From contig JBKBPL010000008.1 of assembly GCA_046293075.1 (NCBI GenBank), positions 54,169 through 118,168 of the forward strand: a DNA stretch of 64,000 bases, read 5' to 3'. Position 1 is the stretch's first letter. Each line of letters starts with the position of its first letter. The stretch is from Ga0077530 sp046293075. GTDB taxonomy: Bacteria > Pseudomonadota > Alphaproteobacteria > Rhizobiales > Hyphomicrobiaceae. The notes below the pieces were generated by a model. It was given only the letters and a program-made list of their open reading frames with translations, had not been told where the DNA came from and did no database searches. Below, in pieces: positions 25,269-33,309 of this stretch. A program made the position numbers and the translations under genes.

Positions 25269-26791
25269 TCGTCCACCTGCTGCAGCAGTATCTCGATCCG
25301 GCGGTTGGCCGCCGCCTCGGAATCGCCCGGGACCTTTAGCTTGCGATCGGCATAGCCTTCGATCCGCACGAAGCGCGCCTCGTCCACGCCCGCCCGCACC
25401 AGCATTGCGTAGGCCGCCTCCGCCCGCGACATGGAGAGGCGCCAGTTGTTGTTCCGGTCGGTCCGGTAGGCGCGGCTGTCAGTATGTCCGCGCACAACAA
25501 TACGCTTACCGTTGGCGATGAGGACGGGTGCGATGCGCGCGATCAGCTCTATCGTCTGCGGGCTCGGATCCGACGACCCGATCGCGAACATGCCGAACGT
25601 GCTCGTGTCGGTCAGACTGAGCACGATGCCATTACTTTCGATCGTGACTTCGATGCCCGGTCCACCCGCACCGGCGACCGGCTTTGCCGCCTGCTGTATG
25701 TCGCGCAGGAGATCGCCAGCCGCCGTCTCCAGCGGCTTCTGGCCCGACGCGGCCGGCGCTTCGGCTCTCCCGTCCGCGGCCGCCTCTTTCTGTCCAGCCC
25801 CAGAAGGTGGCCGGGATTCGGGCTGCGCCTTTGCGGCGTCGGCAAATTTTTCCGCTGGTGCGTCAGCCCCTCGCGCAAATTGCCGGGCGGCCTCGGCGAT
25901 TCCCGGAAGCCGGAGCTCTTGCGCATCCCCTGTTGGGCCTGGCCGGCGCCCGCCAACGTCCTCTCCATCCGGATTGGGAATGCGGCCGCCTTGCGCCTCG
26001 CCGGCGGGCCCATGCCGGCGGGCAACCTGCTCAGCGTCGTCGTCCGGCCCCGGACGGCGATCGCCCGCCGCCGCCATGCGCCCGGAGGCCGGCTGTGTGC
26101 CGGCGCCGACCGCGGGCGCAGGCGTCCCCCGCTCAGCCCGCGACCTCGGCAGCGAAGGCGGCGCCGGCGCCGCATCGCGTGCGGACGAGGGTGGGCTCTC
26201 CCCGCTGTCCGTCGGCGTCCCGGCAATCCGTGCGGGCATCTGCGCCGGGTCGCGGCCTTCCTGGGACATGAGCTGGGCCGGTGCAAACGGATTGAAGGGA
26301 TCACGGAAGGCGCGCCCGGCCTCGCTCGCGCGCCCCGCGTTGACCGAGTTCCCGTCACGTCCCATCGGCGAGTCCGTTGGCTCGGGGGCCGCCGCTTTGC
26401 CGTGCTGGTCTTCCACCCCGAGATCGCCGGCATCCCCCGGCTGCAGTCGCTTGCCTTCGTCGGCCTTGCGCTCGGACATGCCTGGCGGCGTATTGTGACG
26501 CGCCTGCGACGTCTCCTCCGCATTGGCCTTGCCGTCAACGTCGAGCAGGCCCTTCTTGCGGATCACGGTATCGGAGAGCTTGATCGGATTGAAATAGCTC
26601 GCGACGGACGATTTCATCTCCGTATTGGCGGCATTGACCAGCCACATGACGAGGAAGAACGCCATCATCGCCGTCATGAAGTCGGCATAGGCGATCTTCC
26701 ACACACCTCCGTGGTGCCCTTCGTCCTCGTCATGGCGGCGACGGACGATAAGCTGGATGGGCTCTGCCGGCGCGTCACTGGGCTGTGACAT
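25265..26791 (-). CDS. motB: flagellar stator protein MotB
   Basis: MotB anchors the stator to peptidoglycan and lines the proton channel with MotA. The 508-residue product has a basic N-terminus, one membrane helix (about residues 35-55) with the proton-binding Asp37 in YADFMTAMMAFFLVMWLVN, and a C-terminal OmpA-like peptidoglycan-binding domain (about 365-505) with VVRGHTDSRAYR. Between them is an unusually long Pro/Gly/Ala/Arg-rich linker of roughly 300 residues. The ATG overlaps the fliH stop as TGATG. MotA is encoded 12 kb away at 39004, as is usual in rhizobia. Confidence 0.94.
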   Translation of the reverse strand: MSQPSDAPAEPIQLIVRRRHDEDEGHHGGVWKIAYADFMTAMMAFFLVMWLVNAANTEMKSSVASYFNPIKLSDTVIRKKGLLDVDGKANAEETSQARHNTPPGMSERKADEGKRLQPGDAGDLGVEDQHGKAAAPEPTDSPMGRDGNSVNAGRASEAGRAFRDPFNPFAPAQLMSQEGRDPAQMPARIAGTPTDSGESPPSSARDAAPAPPSLPRSRAERGTPAPAVGAGTQPASGRMAAAGDRRPGPDDDAEQVARRHGPAGEAQGGRIPNPDGEDVGGRRPGPTGDAQELRLPGIAEAARQFARGADAPAEKFADAAKAQPESRPPSGAGQKEAAADGRAEAPAASGQKPLETAAGDLLRDIQQAAKPVAGAGGPGIEVTIESNGIVLSLTDTSTFGMFAIGSSDPSPQTIELIARIAPVLIANGKRIVVRGHTDSRAYRTDRNNNWRLSMSRAEAAYAMLVRAGVDEARFVRIEGYADRKLKVPGDSEAAANRRIEILLQQVDE

Positions 26792-27441
26792 CAGCGGAGC
26801 ACTCCCTCAAGCCGTGCAAGCCAGTCCGCGAGCCGCGTTTCGATCACTGTCTCATTGAGCGTGACACGGATATCGGCAGCATCACCGGGTATGCAGCGCA
26901 CGCTGCCCGGCGGCGCACCACGCGCCGCCATGGCCTCTCCCAGCCGCTCGCGCAGCAGCTCGATGATCTCCTTGGGACACGCCACTTCGACCGACAGCCC
27001 CTCCGTGGTGTCGATCATATTGCCGAGCTCCTTGACGAAGCTGTCGATTGCGGCCCGCGTGAGCCCGTCGCGCAGGAACGGCACGAGCACCGTCGCGACA
27101 TGCGATGAGAGACGCGCGCGCGCCGATTCGATGCCGGCGCGCAGCTCCGCGGCGAGCGCATCGGCAAGCGCCGCCGAGAAGGTGCTCCGCGCGTCCTCAA
27201 GCCGACGTTCGAAGTCGACGGCAAGCTCTGCTGCCTGCGCCTCTGCCGCCTCCCGCTCGAGCGCGCGACCGGCCGTGACCCCTTGCTGATAGGATTCCTG
27301 AAGCCGCTGCGCGAGCGTATCAAGCGCTGGCGTCACCGCCTTGACGGCGGGCGCCGGCATTGGCTCCGGCAGCGGCGGCTGGAAGGGCGCTTCGCCGCTA
27401 TCGAACTCCTTCAGAAAATGATGAATGGGCCGAGCCATCAT
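26791..27441 (-). CDS. fliH: FliH-like regulator of the flagellar export ATPase
   Basis: FliH holds the ATPase FliI in an inactive complex and links it to the C ring. The 216-residue product has a Pro-rich N-terminus (PLPEPMPAPAVKA), a long helical middle with Ala/Glu repeats (LEREAAEAQAAELAVDFERR), and a C-terminal globular part with VTLNETVIETRLADWLARLE. It starts at an ATG that overlaps the fliF stop as ATGA, between fliF and motB. FliH is poorly conserved, so the name rests on architecture and context. Its partner FliI is at 41763. Confidence 0.75.
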   Translation of the reverse strand: MMARPIHHFLKEFDSGEAPFQPPLPEPMPAPAVKAVTPALDTLAQRLQESYQQGVTAGRALEREAAEAQAAELAVDFERRLEDARSTFSAALADALAAELRAGIESARARLSSHVATVLVPFLRDGLTRAAIDSFVKELGNMIDTTEGLSVEVACPKEIIELLRERLGEAMAARGAPPGSVRCIPGDAADIRVTLNETVIETRLADWLARLEGVLR

Positions 27442-29093
27442 GTGCTTTTCGCGCTTTGCATCCAGCCCTTGAGCACTTTCGTCACCTCCGCCGCATCGGA
27501 TTCGACAAGCGCTTCGAGCTTTTCGCGCATCGCGGCGTTGTTCTTGCGTCGCGGCAACTGCCGTGCCCCGCCCTCATGTGCGCGGTCGGTGACAAGGCCC
27601 GCAGCCTCGCCCTGCGGACCGGCGATCGCAGCCATTCCGCCGGCCGGGCTCTCGAGAGCCGGCGCGGCGGTCGCCTCAAGAGCGATCGCGGGGGGCTGGC
27701 CGAGGATCCGCGTCACCGGTCGCAGGCCGAACCAAACCACGAGGAACACCACGCCCAGCATGGCGAGCGCGTTCATCGCCGTGCCGGCATTCATGAGAAG
27801 ATAGTCACGCAAACCCGGCCCCGGCACGGGCGCCAGCGCGCCGTCCCCAGCCGAGAAATCGACCGCCGCGATCTCAACCAGATCCTCGCGCTCGGGACTT
27901 GCGCCGGTCGCAGCCGCCACGAGGCGCTTCAGCTCGGCGAGACGCGCCTCCTGCGCCTCTGGCTTCGCGTCGCCGCCGAGCGATTCCGCCAAGTGCTTGC
28001 GGCTGATCACGACCGCGATCGCCTGCCGCTTCACGCGATAGCCTTCACGTACGGTCTGAACCGTCTTGGTATTGAGCTCGTAGTTGACGAGCTCCTCGCG
28101 CCGATCCTCGCGCTGCCGGCGCTTCTCACCCTCTGCCTGCGAGCTCTCCTCCTTCGGCAGATTGGCCACCACGCCGACCGCCGGCTTCGTGCCGCTGTCC
28201 TCCGACTGCCCGGACTGCTTCACCGTGCGAACAGAACGCTCGATGCGGGACTTCGGGTCGAACACGGTTTCACTGACCTGCTGACGGTCGACGTCGAGGC
28301 GGACCGTCGCGCTCACCTGGAAATTGCCGGGCCCGAGAAAGGCCGCAAGCGTGCGGCTCGCGCGCTGCTCGAGTTCGGCGGCCATCGTGCGCTCCATCTC
28401 GGCGTGCTTGTGCGTGCCGAGCGTGAGCTCATCACCGCCGGAGGCGAGCAGGCGGCCGTCGGTCGCCGCAACATTGACCTGCTCGACCTTCATGCCGGGA
28501 ACGGCCGCGGCAACGATATGCCGAACGGCCTGCGCGGCCGAGTTCTGCCAGCGCTCGTCGATGCGAATGAGGACGGAGGCCGAGGGGTCGCGGCGCTCGC
28601 GCCGGAAGGAACCCGGGTCCGCAAGGACCAGATGCACACGGGCAGCAGCGACGCCGTCGACCGCCTGGATCGTGCGCGCGATCTCGCCTTCGAGCGCACG
28701 CACCCGTGTCACCTCCTGCATGAAGGAGGTCAGGCCGATGGAACCGAGCTGGTCGAACAGCTCATAGCCGGCCCGCGAGCTGTTCGGCAGGCCCTTCTGG
28801 GCGAGCAGCGAACGCGCCCGCGCGGTCTGGCCAAACGGCACCATGACGGCGCTGCGCTGCTCGTTGACGTCAAAGGTGATGCCGGCCTCGGCAAGCGCGG
28901 CCGTGATGCGCGACACGTCCTGAGCGGAAAGGCCCGTGTAGATGGGTTGCATGGCCGGCCGGCCAAGATGCACGGCCGCGGTCACGACGGCGGCCATGAC
29001 CGAAAGTCCAACCAGCCCGAGAAGCACGAGCCGGCGCGTGCCGAGCGCCGCTAAGCCCGACATGAGCCGGGAAAGTTGATCACTGCTGGGCAT
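27438..29093 (-). CDS. fliF: flagellar MS-ring protein FliF
   Basis: FliF forms the membrane-embedded MS ring on which the motor is built. The 551-residue product has one N-terminal membrane helix (about residues 20-45), the ring-building motifs with IYTGLSAQDVSRITAALAEA and LPNSSRAGYELFDQLGSIGL, and a second membrane helix near residue 450, then a C-terminal FliG-binding tail ending in VLKGWMQSAKS. The ATG at 29093 gives the best start; two GTG codons just before it are in frame, and none has a strong ribosome site. It heads the fliF-fliH-motB-motC-fliK-fliG-fliM unit, and its promoter must lie in the 150 bases before it. Confidence 0.93.
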   Translation of the reverse strand: MPSSDQLSRLMSGLAALGTRRLVLLGLVGLSVMAAVVTAAVHLGRPAMQPIYTGLSAQDVSRITAALAEAGITFDVNEQRSAVMVPFGQTARARSLLAQKGLPNSSRAGYELFDQLGSIGLTSFMQEVTRVRALEGEIARTIQAVDGVAAARVHLVLADPGSFRRERRDPSASVLIRIDERWQNSAAQAVRHIVAAAVPGMKVEQVNVAATDGRLLASGGDELTLGTHKHAEMERTMAAELEQRASRTLAAFLGPGNFQVSATVRLDVDRQQVSETVFDPKSRIERSVRTVKQSGQSEDSGTKPAVGVVANLPKEESSQAEGEKRRQREDRREELVNYELNTKTVQTVREGYRVKRQAIAVVISRKHLAESLGGDAKPEAQEARLAELKRLVAAATGASPEREDLVEIAAVDFSAGDGALAPVPGPGLRDYLLMNAGTAMNALAMLGVVFLVVWFGLRPVTRILGQPPAIALEATAAPALESPAGGMAAIAGPQGEAAGLVTDRAHEGGARQLPRRKNNAAMREKLEALVESDAAEVTKVLKGWMQSAKST

Positions 29094-29233
29094 CACCACA
29101 CATGCGCAAGAGGAAGAGCTCGATGGACACCATCGGCCAGGAACCTTGCGCGAAGTTGTCGGGGAAGACGTCGATGATGCCGGGCCCGATGGGCGTTGCG
29201 CTCGCGCCGGAGCCGCCTGGGGCGTCCTTCAAA

Positions 29234-29272
29234 AAGCAAGCGCGCGGGCTCCGGTCAGGGGAGCCCGCGCGC
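29234..29272 (-). terminator. intrinsic terminator of the flagellin gene
   Basis: A perfect 13-bp stem (29240-29252 with 29260-29272, arms GCGCGCGGGCTCC and GGAGCCCGCGCGC) with a 7-base loop lies 12 bases after the flagellin stop. On the minus strand it is followed by TTGCTTTTTG. This is a textbook intrinsic terminator, so the flagellin transcript should end before fliF. Confidence 0.9.
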
Positions 29273-29283
29273 CTTCAGTTCGC

Positions 29284-30324
29284 TTAGCGGAACAGCGCGA
29301 GGATGTTCTGGCTGTTGGAGTTGGCGATCGACAGCGCCTGGATGCCGAGCTGCTGCTGGACCTGCAGCGCCTGGAGGCGGGTCGATTCAGCGTTCATGTC
29401 GGCGTCGACGAGCGTCGAGATACCGCGATCAAGGGCGTCCATCAGGCTCGACACGAAATCCTTCTGGATGTCGATGCGCTTTTTCGTGGAGCCCATGATC
29501 GTCGCCGCTGCCGTCATTTCAGTCAGAGCGGCATCAACGGCCTGGATGTAGTCCTCGATGTCTTCGTCAGTGGCATTCGTGATGTCGATTTCAGCGACCG
29601 CAGCCGTATCCGGATCGTAGTTCACGATCACGATGGTGCCGGACGCATCGATGGAGCCACGCGCGACGCCAGCCGTATCAGCATCCGCGCGGGTAAGACG
29701 CGCCGAGCCCAGGATGCCGAGCTCGTCGACCCCTGCAGAACCCGAATCGGCTGCGGCACCCGCGGTGCCATCCGTGTTGGCATTGAGCAGGAACATGCCT
29801 GCGACATCAATGGCCAGCGTGCCGACCGACACCTCCGGCCCGTTCTCGCCGTTGCTGCGGGCAAACGATGAGACGATCGACTGCTCGGCCGAGTAGCTCC
29901 CGGCGCCCGTGTCGACCCCGAGCCAGTTCTGACCGCCGAAGGAGGCCGACTTCGCGATCGTGCGGAGCTGGTTCTGCAGCTCGTCGATTTCGGTCTGGAT
30001 CTTCGCCTTGTCGATGCCCGGCTGACGGGCGGTGACGAGCAGCTTGCCCATCTCCTTGACGACTTCGACGGCGCTGTTCATCGCCGTGTAGGCGACGTCG
30101 ATCGTGGCGGCGCCGATGCCGAGCGCGTCGCTGACCGCCGAGAGCGACTTGTTGTCGGCGCGCATGGAGGTCGCCAGAGACCAGTAGGCGGCGCTATCCT
30201 GAGCCGTCGCAACACGCAGGCCGGTCGAGATCCGGGCCTGCGTCGTGGTCAGGTTCTTGTTGATGTTGTTGAGGCTCTGCAGCGCGGTCTGCGCGGCGAA
30301 GTTGGTATTGATGCTGTTGGCCAT
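29284..30324 (-). CDS. fla: flagellin
   Basis: Flagellin builds the helical filament and is exported unfolded through the flagellar channel. The 346-residue product has the conserved N-terminal helices (TALQSLNNINKNLTTTQARI, then STGLRVATAQDSAAYWSLAT) and C-terminal helices (RGISTLVDADMNAESTRLQA, ending SNSQNILALFR), flanking a variable acidic middle of about 130 residues with repeated Asp/Thr/Ala. It is the only flagellin in the window, whereas many relatives carry several. It is transcribed alone, between fliP upstream and a strong terminator. The leader holds a hairpin and a masked ribosome site, which fits post-transcriptional control by FlbT and FlaF. Confidence 0.96.
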   Translation of the reverse strand: MANSINTNFAAQTALQSLNNINKNLTTTQARISTGLRVATAQDSAAYWSLATSMRADNKSLSAVSDALGIGAATIDVAYTAMNSAVEVVKEMGKLLVTARQPGIDKAKIQTEIDELQNQLRTIAKSASFGGQNWLGVDTGAGSYSAEQSIVSSFARSNGENGPEVSVGTLAIDVAGMFLLNANTDGTAGAAADSGSAGVDELGILGSARLTRADADTAGVARGSIDASGTIVIVNYDPDTAAVAEIDITNATDEDIEDYIQAVDAALTEMTAAATIMGSTKKRIDIQKDFVSSLMDALDRGISTLVDADMNAESTRLQALQVQQQLGIQALSIANSNSQNILALFR

Positions 30325-30378
30325 TTGTATGCCCCGAAAGGAGGAGAACTGTCTGGGACATACCGGATCGTCCGGTAT
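30325..30378 (-). promoter_or_regulatory. flagellin mRNA leader with hairpin and anti-Shine-Dalgarno-like element
   Basis: A perfect 8-3-8 inverted repeat (30360-30378, ATACCGGA loop TCCGGTAT) lies 36 bases before the flagellin ATG. Between it and the start codon the minus strand reads TCTCCTCCTTTCGGGGC, where CTCC can pair with the GGGG that is the only ribosome site. CCTCCTTTC also equals the anti-Shine-Dalgarno end of 16S rRNA. The arrangement would hide the ribosome site and looks like a target for FlbT-type control. The binding itself is inference. Confidence 0.5.
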
Positions 30379-30539
30379 AGCGGAGCGGCATCATGCCCCC
30401 GGCGATCATTCCTTGCGGAATGGCCCCCCCGGCCCGCTATGAACGCCACTAGTACTGTCGATCTGCTAAGGTCCAGTTAATCTTATTCGTCGAATTAGCC
30501 AATCTCTATTTGCCGGCCCTTAGGAATTTTTTCGCACCG

Positions 30540-31295
30540 CTAGCCAAATGAGCGCACTAGGCCGCCGACGAGCAGATTCCACCCATCGACAAGCACGAAG
30601 AACAGGACCTTGAAGGGCAATGAGATCGCAGTCGGCGGCAGCATCATCATGCCCATGGACATGACGAGCGTTGCGACGATCAGGTCGATGACGAGAAACG
30701 GCAGGATGATCAGGAAGCCGATTTCGAAGCCGCGCCTCAGCTCCGAGATCATGAAGGCCGGCACCAGGACGCGCAGGTCAACCTCGACGGGCTGGCCCGT
30801 CTCGTCGGGCGTCGCGGGCGATGTCCGGGTGCGCGCGATGCTCTCGAAGAGCTGGATGTCCTTCTCGCGCACGTTCGCCTGCATGAACTCGCGCAGCGGC
30901 CGCGTCATGCGCTGGTAGGCCTCGCGCTCGCCGATCCGGTTTTCCATGAGCGGTTGCACACCCTCGGTCCACATGCGGTCGAAGACCGGCGCCATCACGA
31001 AGAACGTCATGAAGAGCGCAAGGCTGATCAGCACGATGTTGGAGGGCGTCGAGGGGAGGCCGACGCCGGAGCGCAGAAACGAGAGCGCGATGATGAAACG
31101 CGTAAAGCAGGTGACCGTGACAAGCAGCCCCGGCGCCACGGACAGCACCGATATGAGGGCAATGAACTGGAGAATGCGCGCGCTTGTCGAGCCCTGCCCC
31201 TCGGGGATCAGATCCTGAAGATTGATCGTCTGCGCCAGCGCCGCACTTGGCAGCAGAAGCAGCACCAGCGCGGCCATGACCGCACGGCGTCTCAT
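30540..31295 (-). CDS. fliP: flagellar export gate protein FliP
   Basis: FliP forms the core ring of the export gate with FliQ and FliR. The 251-residue product has a cleavable signal sequence (residues 1-21, VLLLLPSAALAQ), as is known for FliP, then four membrane segments with the family signatures FTRFIIALSFLRSGVGLPST and VPAFMISELRRGFEIGFLII. The start at 31295 overlaps the fliL stop. It is the last gene of the long motA-fliN-flhB to fliP unit; about 215 bases then separate it from flagellin. Confidence 0.95.
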   Translation of the reverse strand: MRRRAVMAALVLLLLPSAALAQTINLQDLIPEGQGSTSARILQFIALISVLSVAPGLLVTVTCFTRFIIALSFLRSGVGLPSTPSNIVLISLALFMTFFVMAPVFDRMWTEGVQPLMENRIGEREAYQRMTRPLREFMQANVREKDIQLFESIARTRTSPATPDETGQPVEVDLRVLVPAFMISELRRGFEIGFLIILPFLVIDLIVATLVMSMGMMMLPPTAISLPFKVLFFVLVDGWNLLVGGLVRSFG

Positions 31296-31828
31296 TCGAC
31301 CACCAGCGAGCGCAGGATGATGCTGCGGGCCCGCCCCCTGCTTCTAAGGCGCGCAATCTCCTGAATATCCTCACGCAGGTACTCGATGCCGGCGGCGCTC
31401 TCGACATGCGCGAGTGGGACCGTCCGCATGAAGCTCATGATATCCTCGGTCATGGATTTGAGCAGCACGGCATCATCGGGCGTGCTCGGTGCATCGAGGA
31501 TGACGCCCAGTTCGAGCCGCGCCCAACTCCGCTGGGAGCCTGCAAGCGTGACGAGAATCGGATCGAGGTTCGCAATCTGGACCTTGCCGCCGTCGGACGC
31601 CGGGTTCTTCGCGGTCACGCCACCGGCATCGGCCTTTGCCGCGCCCTGCAGGATCTGCAGATCGCGCTTGGCACCTGCGGTTTCCTGCGCCGGCGCGCCA
31701 GCATTGAGAAACATCAGGCTGAAGCCCGCCCCGGCGCCGGCCCCGAGGACGGCAAGCAGCGCCAACGCGATGATGAAGCCGCCCTTGCCGCCGCCTCCCA
31801 CTGCCTTGCTTTCGGTTTCCTCGGTCAT
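31292..31828 (-). CDS. fliL: flagellar basal body protein FliL
   Basis: FliL surrounds the stator in the inner membrane and supports torque at high load. The ATG at 31828 has GGAG nine bases upstream and is preferred over the GTG at 31849; the product is then 178 residues. It has a short cytoplasmic start, one membrane helix (GGFIIALALLAVLGAGAGAG), and a periplasmic domain with ILVTLAGSQRSWARLELGVI and RSIILRSLVVE at the end. It lies between flgH and fliP and overlaps fliP by four bases. Confidence 0.85.
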   Translation of the reverse strand: MTEETESKAVGGGGKGGFIIALALLAVLGAGAGAGFSLMFLNAGAPAQETAGAKRDLQILQGAAKADAGGVTAKNPASDGGKVQIANLDPILVTLAGSQRSWARLELGVILDAPSTPDDAVLLKSMTEDIMSFMRTVPLAHVESAAGIEYLREDIQEIARLRSRGRARSIILRSLVVE

Positions 31829-31849
31829 CCGCTCGCGCTCCGCCCGCAC

Positions 31850-32650
31850 CTAGAAGGGGCTGATCTGGTCCAGGAACTGGTGCCCCCAGGCCGGCTGCTG
31901 GATCTCCATCGAGCGCCCGCGCCCCCCATAGGATATGCGCGCCTCGGCGATGCGCTCATAGGGAACCGTATTGTCCGCACGGATGTCGCCGATGTTGACG
32001 ACACCCGTGAATGTCAGAACGCGAAGCTCGAAGTTGACGCGCACCTCCTGCGATCCCTGGATCAAGAGGTTGCCGTTCGGCAGCACGTCGGTGACCACGG
32101 CAGCGAGCCTCAGATCGATGCTTTCCGAGCGCTCGATCTCACCCTTGCCATCAGATGCCGTGTTCGACTTAAGCGCCGAGTTGACCGCCGCCTTGCCCTC
32201 GGACTTGACACCAAACGTGTCGATCCCATGCGCCCAATCGAGCCCGAAGCCATGCGCGGAATCGCGCGAGCGCTTCGAGCGGTTGTCCATGATCGCACGG
32301 TCCTTCATCGAAATCGTGACGGTCAGAATATCACCGAGGCGTCGCGCGCGGCGGTCGCGGAAGAGGTCCGCACCGCGCGGGGTCCAGAGCGAGGCGCTGT
32401 TGTGGCCGTCCGGTCTCTTGAATGCCGCACGATGCATATGATCGTAGGTCGCCGGCGTCACCGGCTTCTGTTCGATGCCGGCGCCGACCGGGCTGAGCGA
32501 GGGTTCCTTGCCGATCTCGTTGACCTTCATGGAACAGCCGACCGCCACTGTTGCCAGCATGGCGACCAAGCCCACGCGCGCTCGCCAAAGTGCCCTTGAA
32601 GCACTGAGGCCCCAGGTGGCCGATCGCGATATCGCCGTAGCTGTGCCCAC
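31850..32650 (-). CDS. flgH: flagellar L-ring lipoprotein FlgH
   Basis: FlgH forms the bushing of the rod in the outer membrane. The 266-residue product carries a signal sequence ending in the lipobox VAVGC at Cys39, then SASLWTPRGADLFRDRRARR and LGDILTVTI, and later VVTDVLPNGNLLIQGSQEVR, all typical of the family. The GTG start shares a base with the motE TAG stop, so translation is probably coupled. The N-terminus before the lipobox is longer than usual, and an internal start cannot be excluded. Confidence 0.93.
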   Translation of the reverse strand: MGTATAISRSATWGLSASRALWRARVGLVAMLATVAVGCSMKVNEIGKEPSLSPVGAGIEQKPVTPATYDHMHRAAFKRPDGHNSASLWTPRGADLFRDRRARRLGDILTVTISMKDRAIMDNRSKRSRDSAHGFGLDWAHGIDTFGVKSEGKAAVNSALKSNTASDGKGEIERSESIDLRLAAVVTDVLPNGNLLIQGSQEVRVNFELRVLTFTGVVNIGDIRADNTVPYERIAEARISYGGRGRSMEIQQPAWGHQFLDQISPF

Positions 32651-33309
32651 TAGCCGCCTCCAGGGTCTGTCTTCCGCGACGCGCCCATCAGAAACGTGGC
32701 GAGCCGGGCTGCCCTCTCGGGCGGCATATCGTTGAGAATCTGGCTCGCGACGCGGGGCGCGAGCTTGCTCAGGATCGCGGCCGCCGTGCTCTCCTCGATT
32801 TTCGCAAGTTGCTCAGAGGCGGCTTCCGGACGCATCCCGGAGTAGATCGTCACCAGTTGCTCGCTCGCGCGGGTGGCGAAGTCCTCGCGACGCGCCACCC
32901 ACTCCTTGAGCTCGGCGATCCGCGCCTCGATCTTGGCCATGCGCTCGTCGAGGGCATGGCTCAGCGCCTGGAGCTCGGCGGTCTGATGGGCGTATCGTGC
33001 TTCGCGCGCCGGATCGAGCACGGCACGGCAATACTGCTCGGCAACGGAGAGCGCCCGCTCAGGCTCGCGCGCCGGCGCCTGCTTGGGCTCCGGGACGATC
33101 GGCACCATGCGCAGCGCCTGCTGCCCCCGGGGCGCCGCCTTGGGTGCGGCTCGGGCGGCTTCCTTCGGGACTTCCTTGACAGCTGGCGCCTGCGCGCTCG
33201 CGCCTTCCGTCAGGGCAGGGATAGGCAGCAGCAGAGTGAGCGTCGCCGCTGCACGCCTGAACCTCGCCCGTTGCCCCTTCTTCATTCTCATCTCCGCGCG
33301 CGCTCTCAC
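32650..33309 (-). CDS. motE: MotE, periplasmic chaperone of MotC
   Basis: In Sinorhizobium MotE is a periplasmic chaperone that stabilises MotC. The 219-residue product has a basic start and hydrophobic signal (ATLTLLLPIPALTEGASA), a Pro/Ala/Lys-rich stretch, a coiled coil (about residues 105-145, ALDERMAKIEARIAELKEW) and a C-terminal MgtE-like helical domain with KLAPRVASQILNDMPPERAA. The GTG at 33309 overlaps the flgI stop as GTGA, and an ATG six codons later is an alternative. It lies between flgI and flgH, as in rhizobia. Confidence 0.88.
   Translation of the reverse strand: MRARAEMRMKKGQRARFRRAAATLTLLLPIPALTEGASAQAPAVKEVPKEAARAAPKAAPRGQQALRMVPIVPEPKQAPAREPERALSVAEQYCRAVLDPAREARYAHQTAELQALSHALDERMAKIEARIAELKEWVARREDFATRASEQLVTIYSGMRPEAASEQLAKIEESTAAAILSKLAPRVASQILNDMPPERAARLATFLMGASRKTDPGGG

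Noticed and set aside
30407..30422. Stem CATTCC-TTGC-GGAATG after fliP as a terminator
   Set aside because: The stem is only six base pairs and no T run follows, so it is not a convincing intrinsic terminator.
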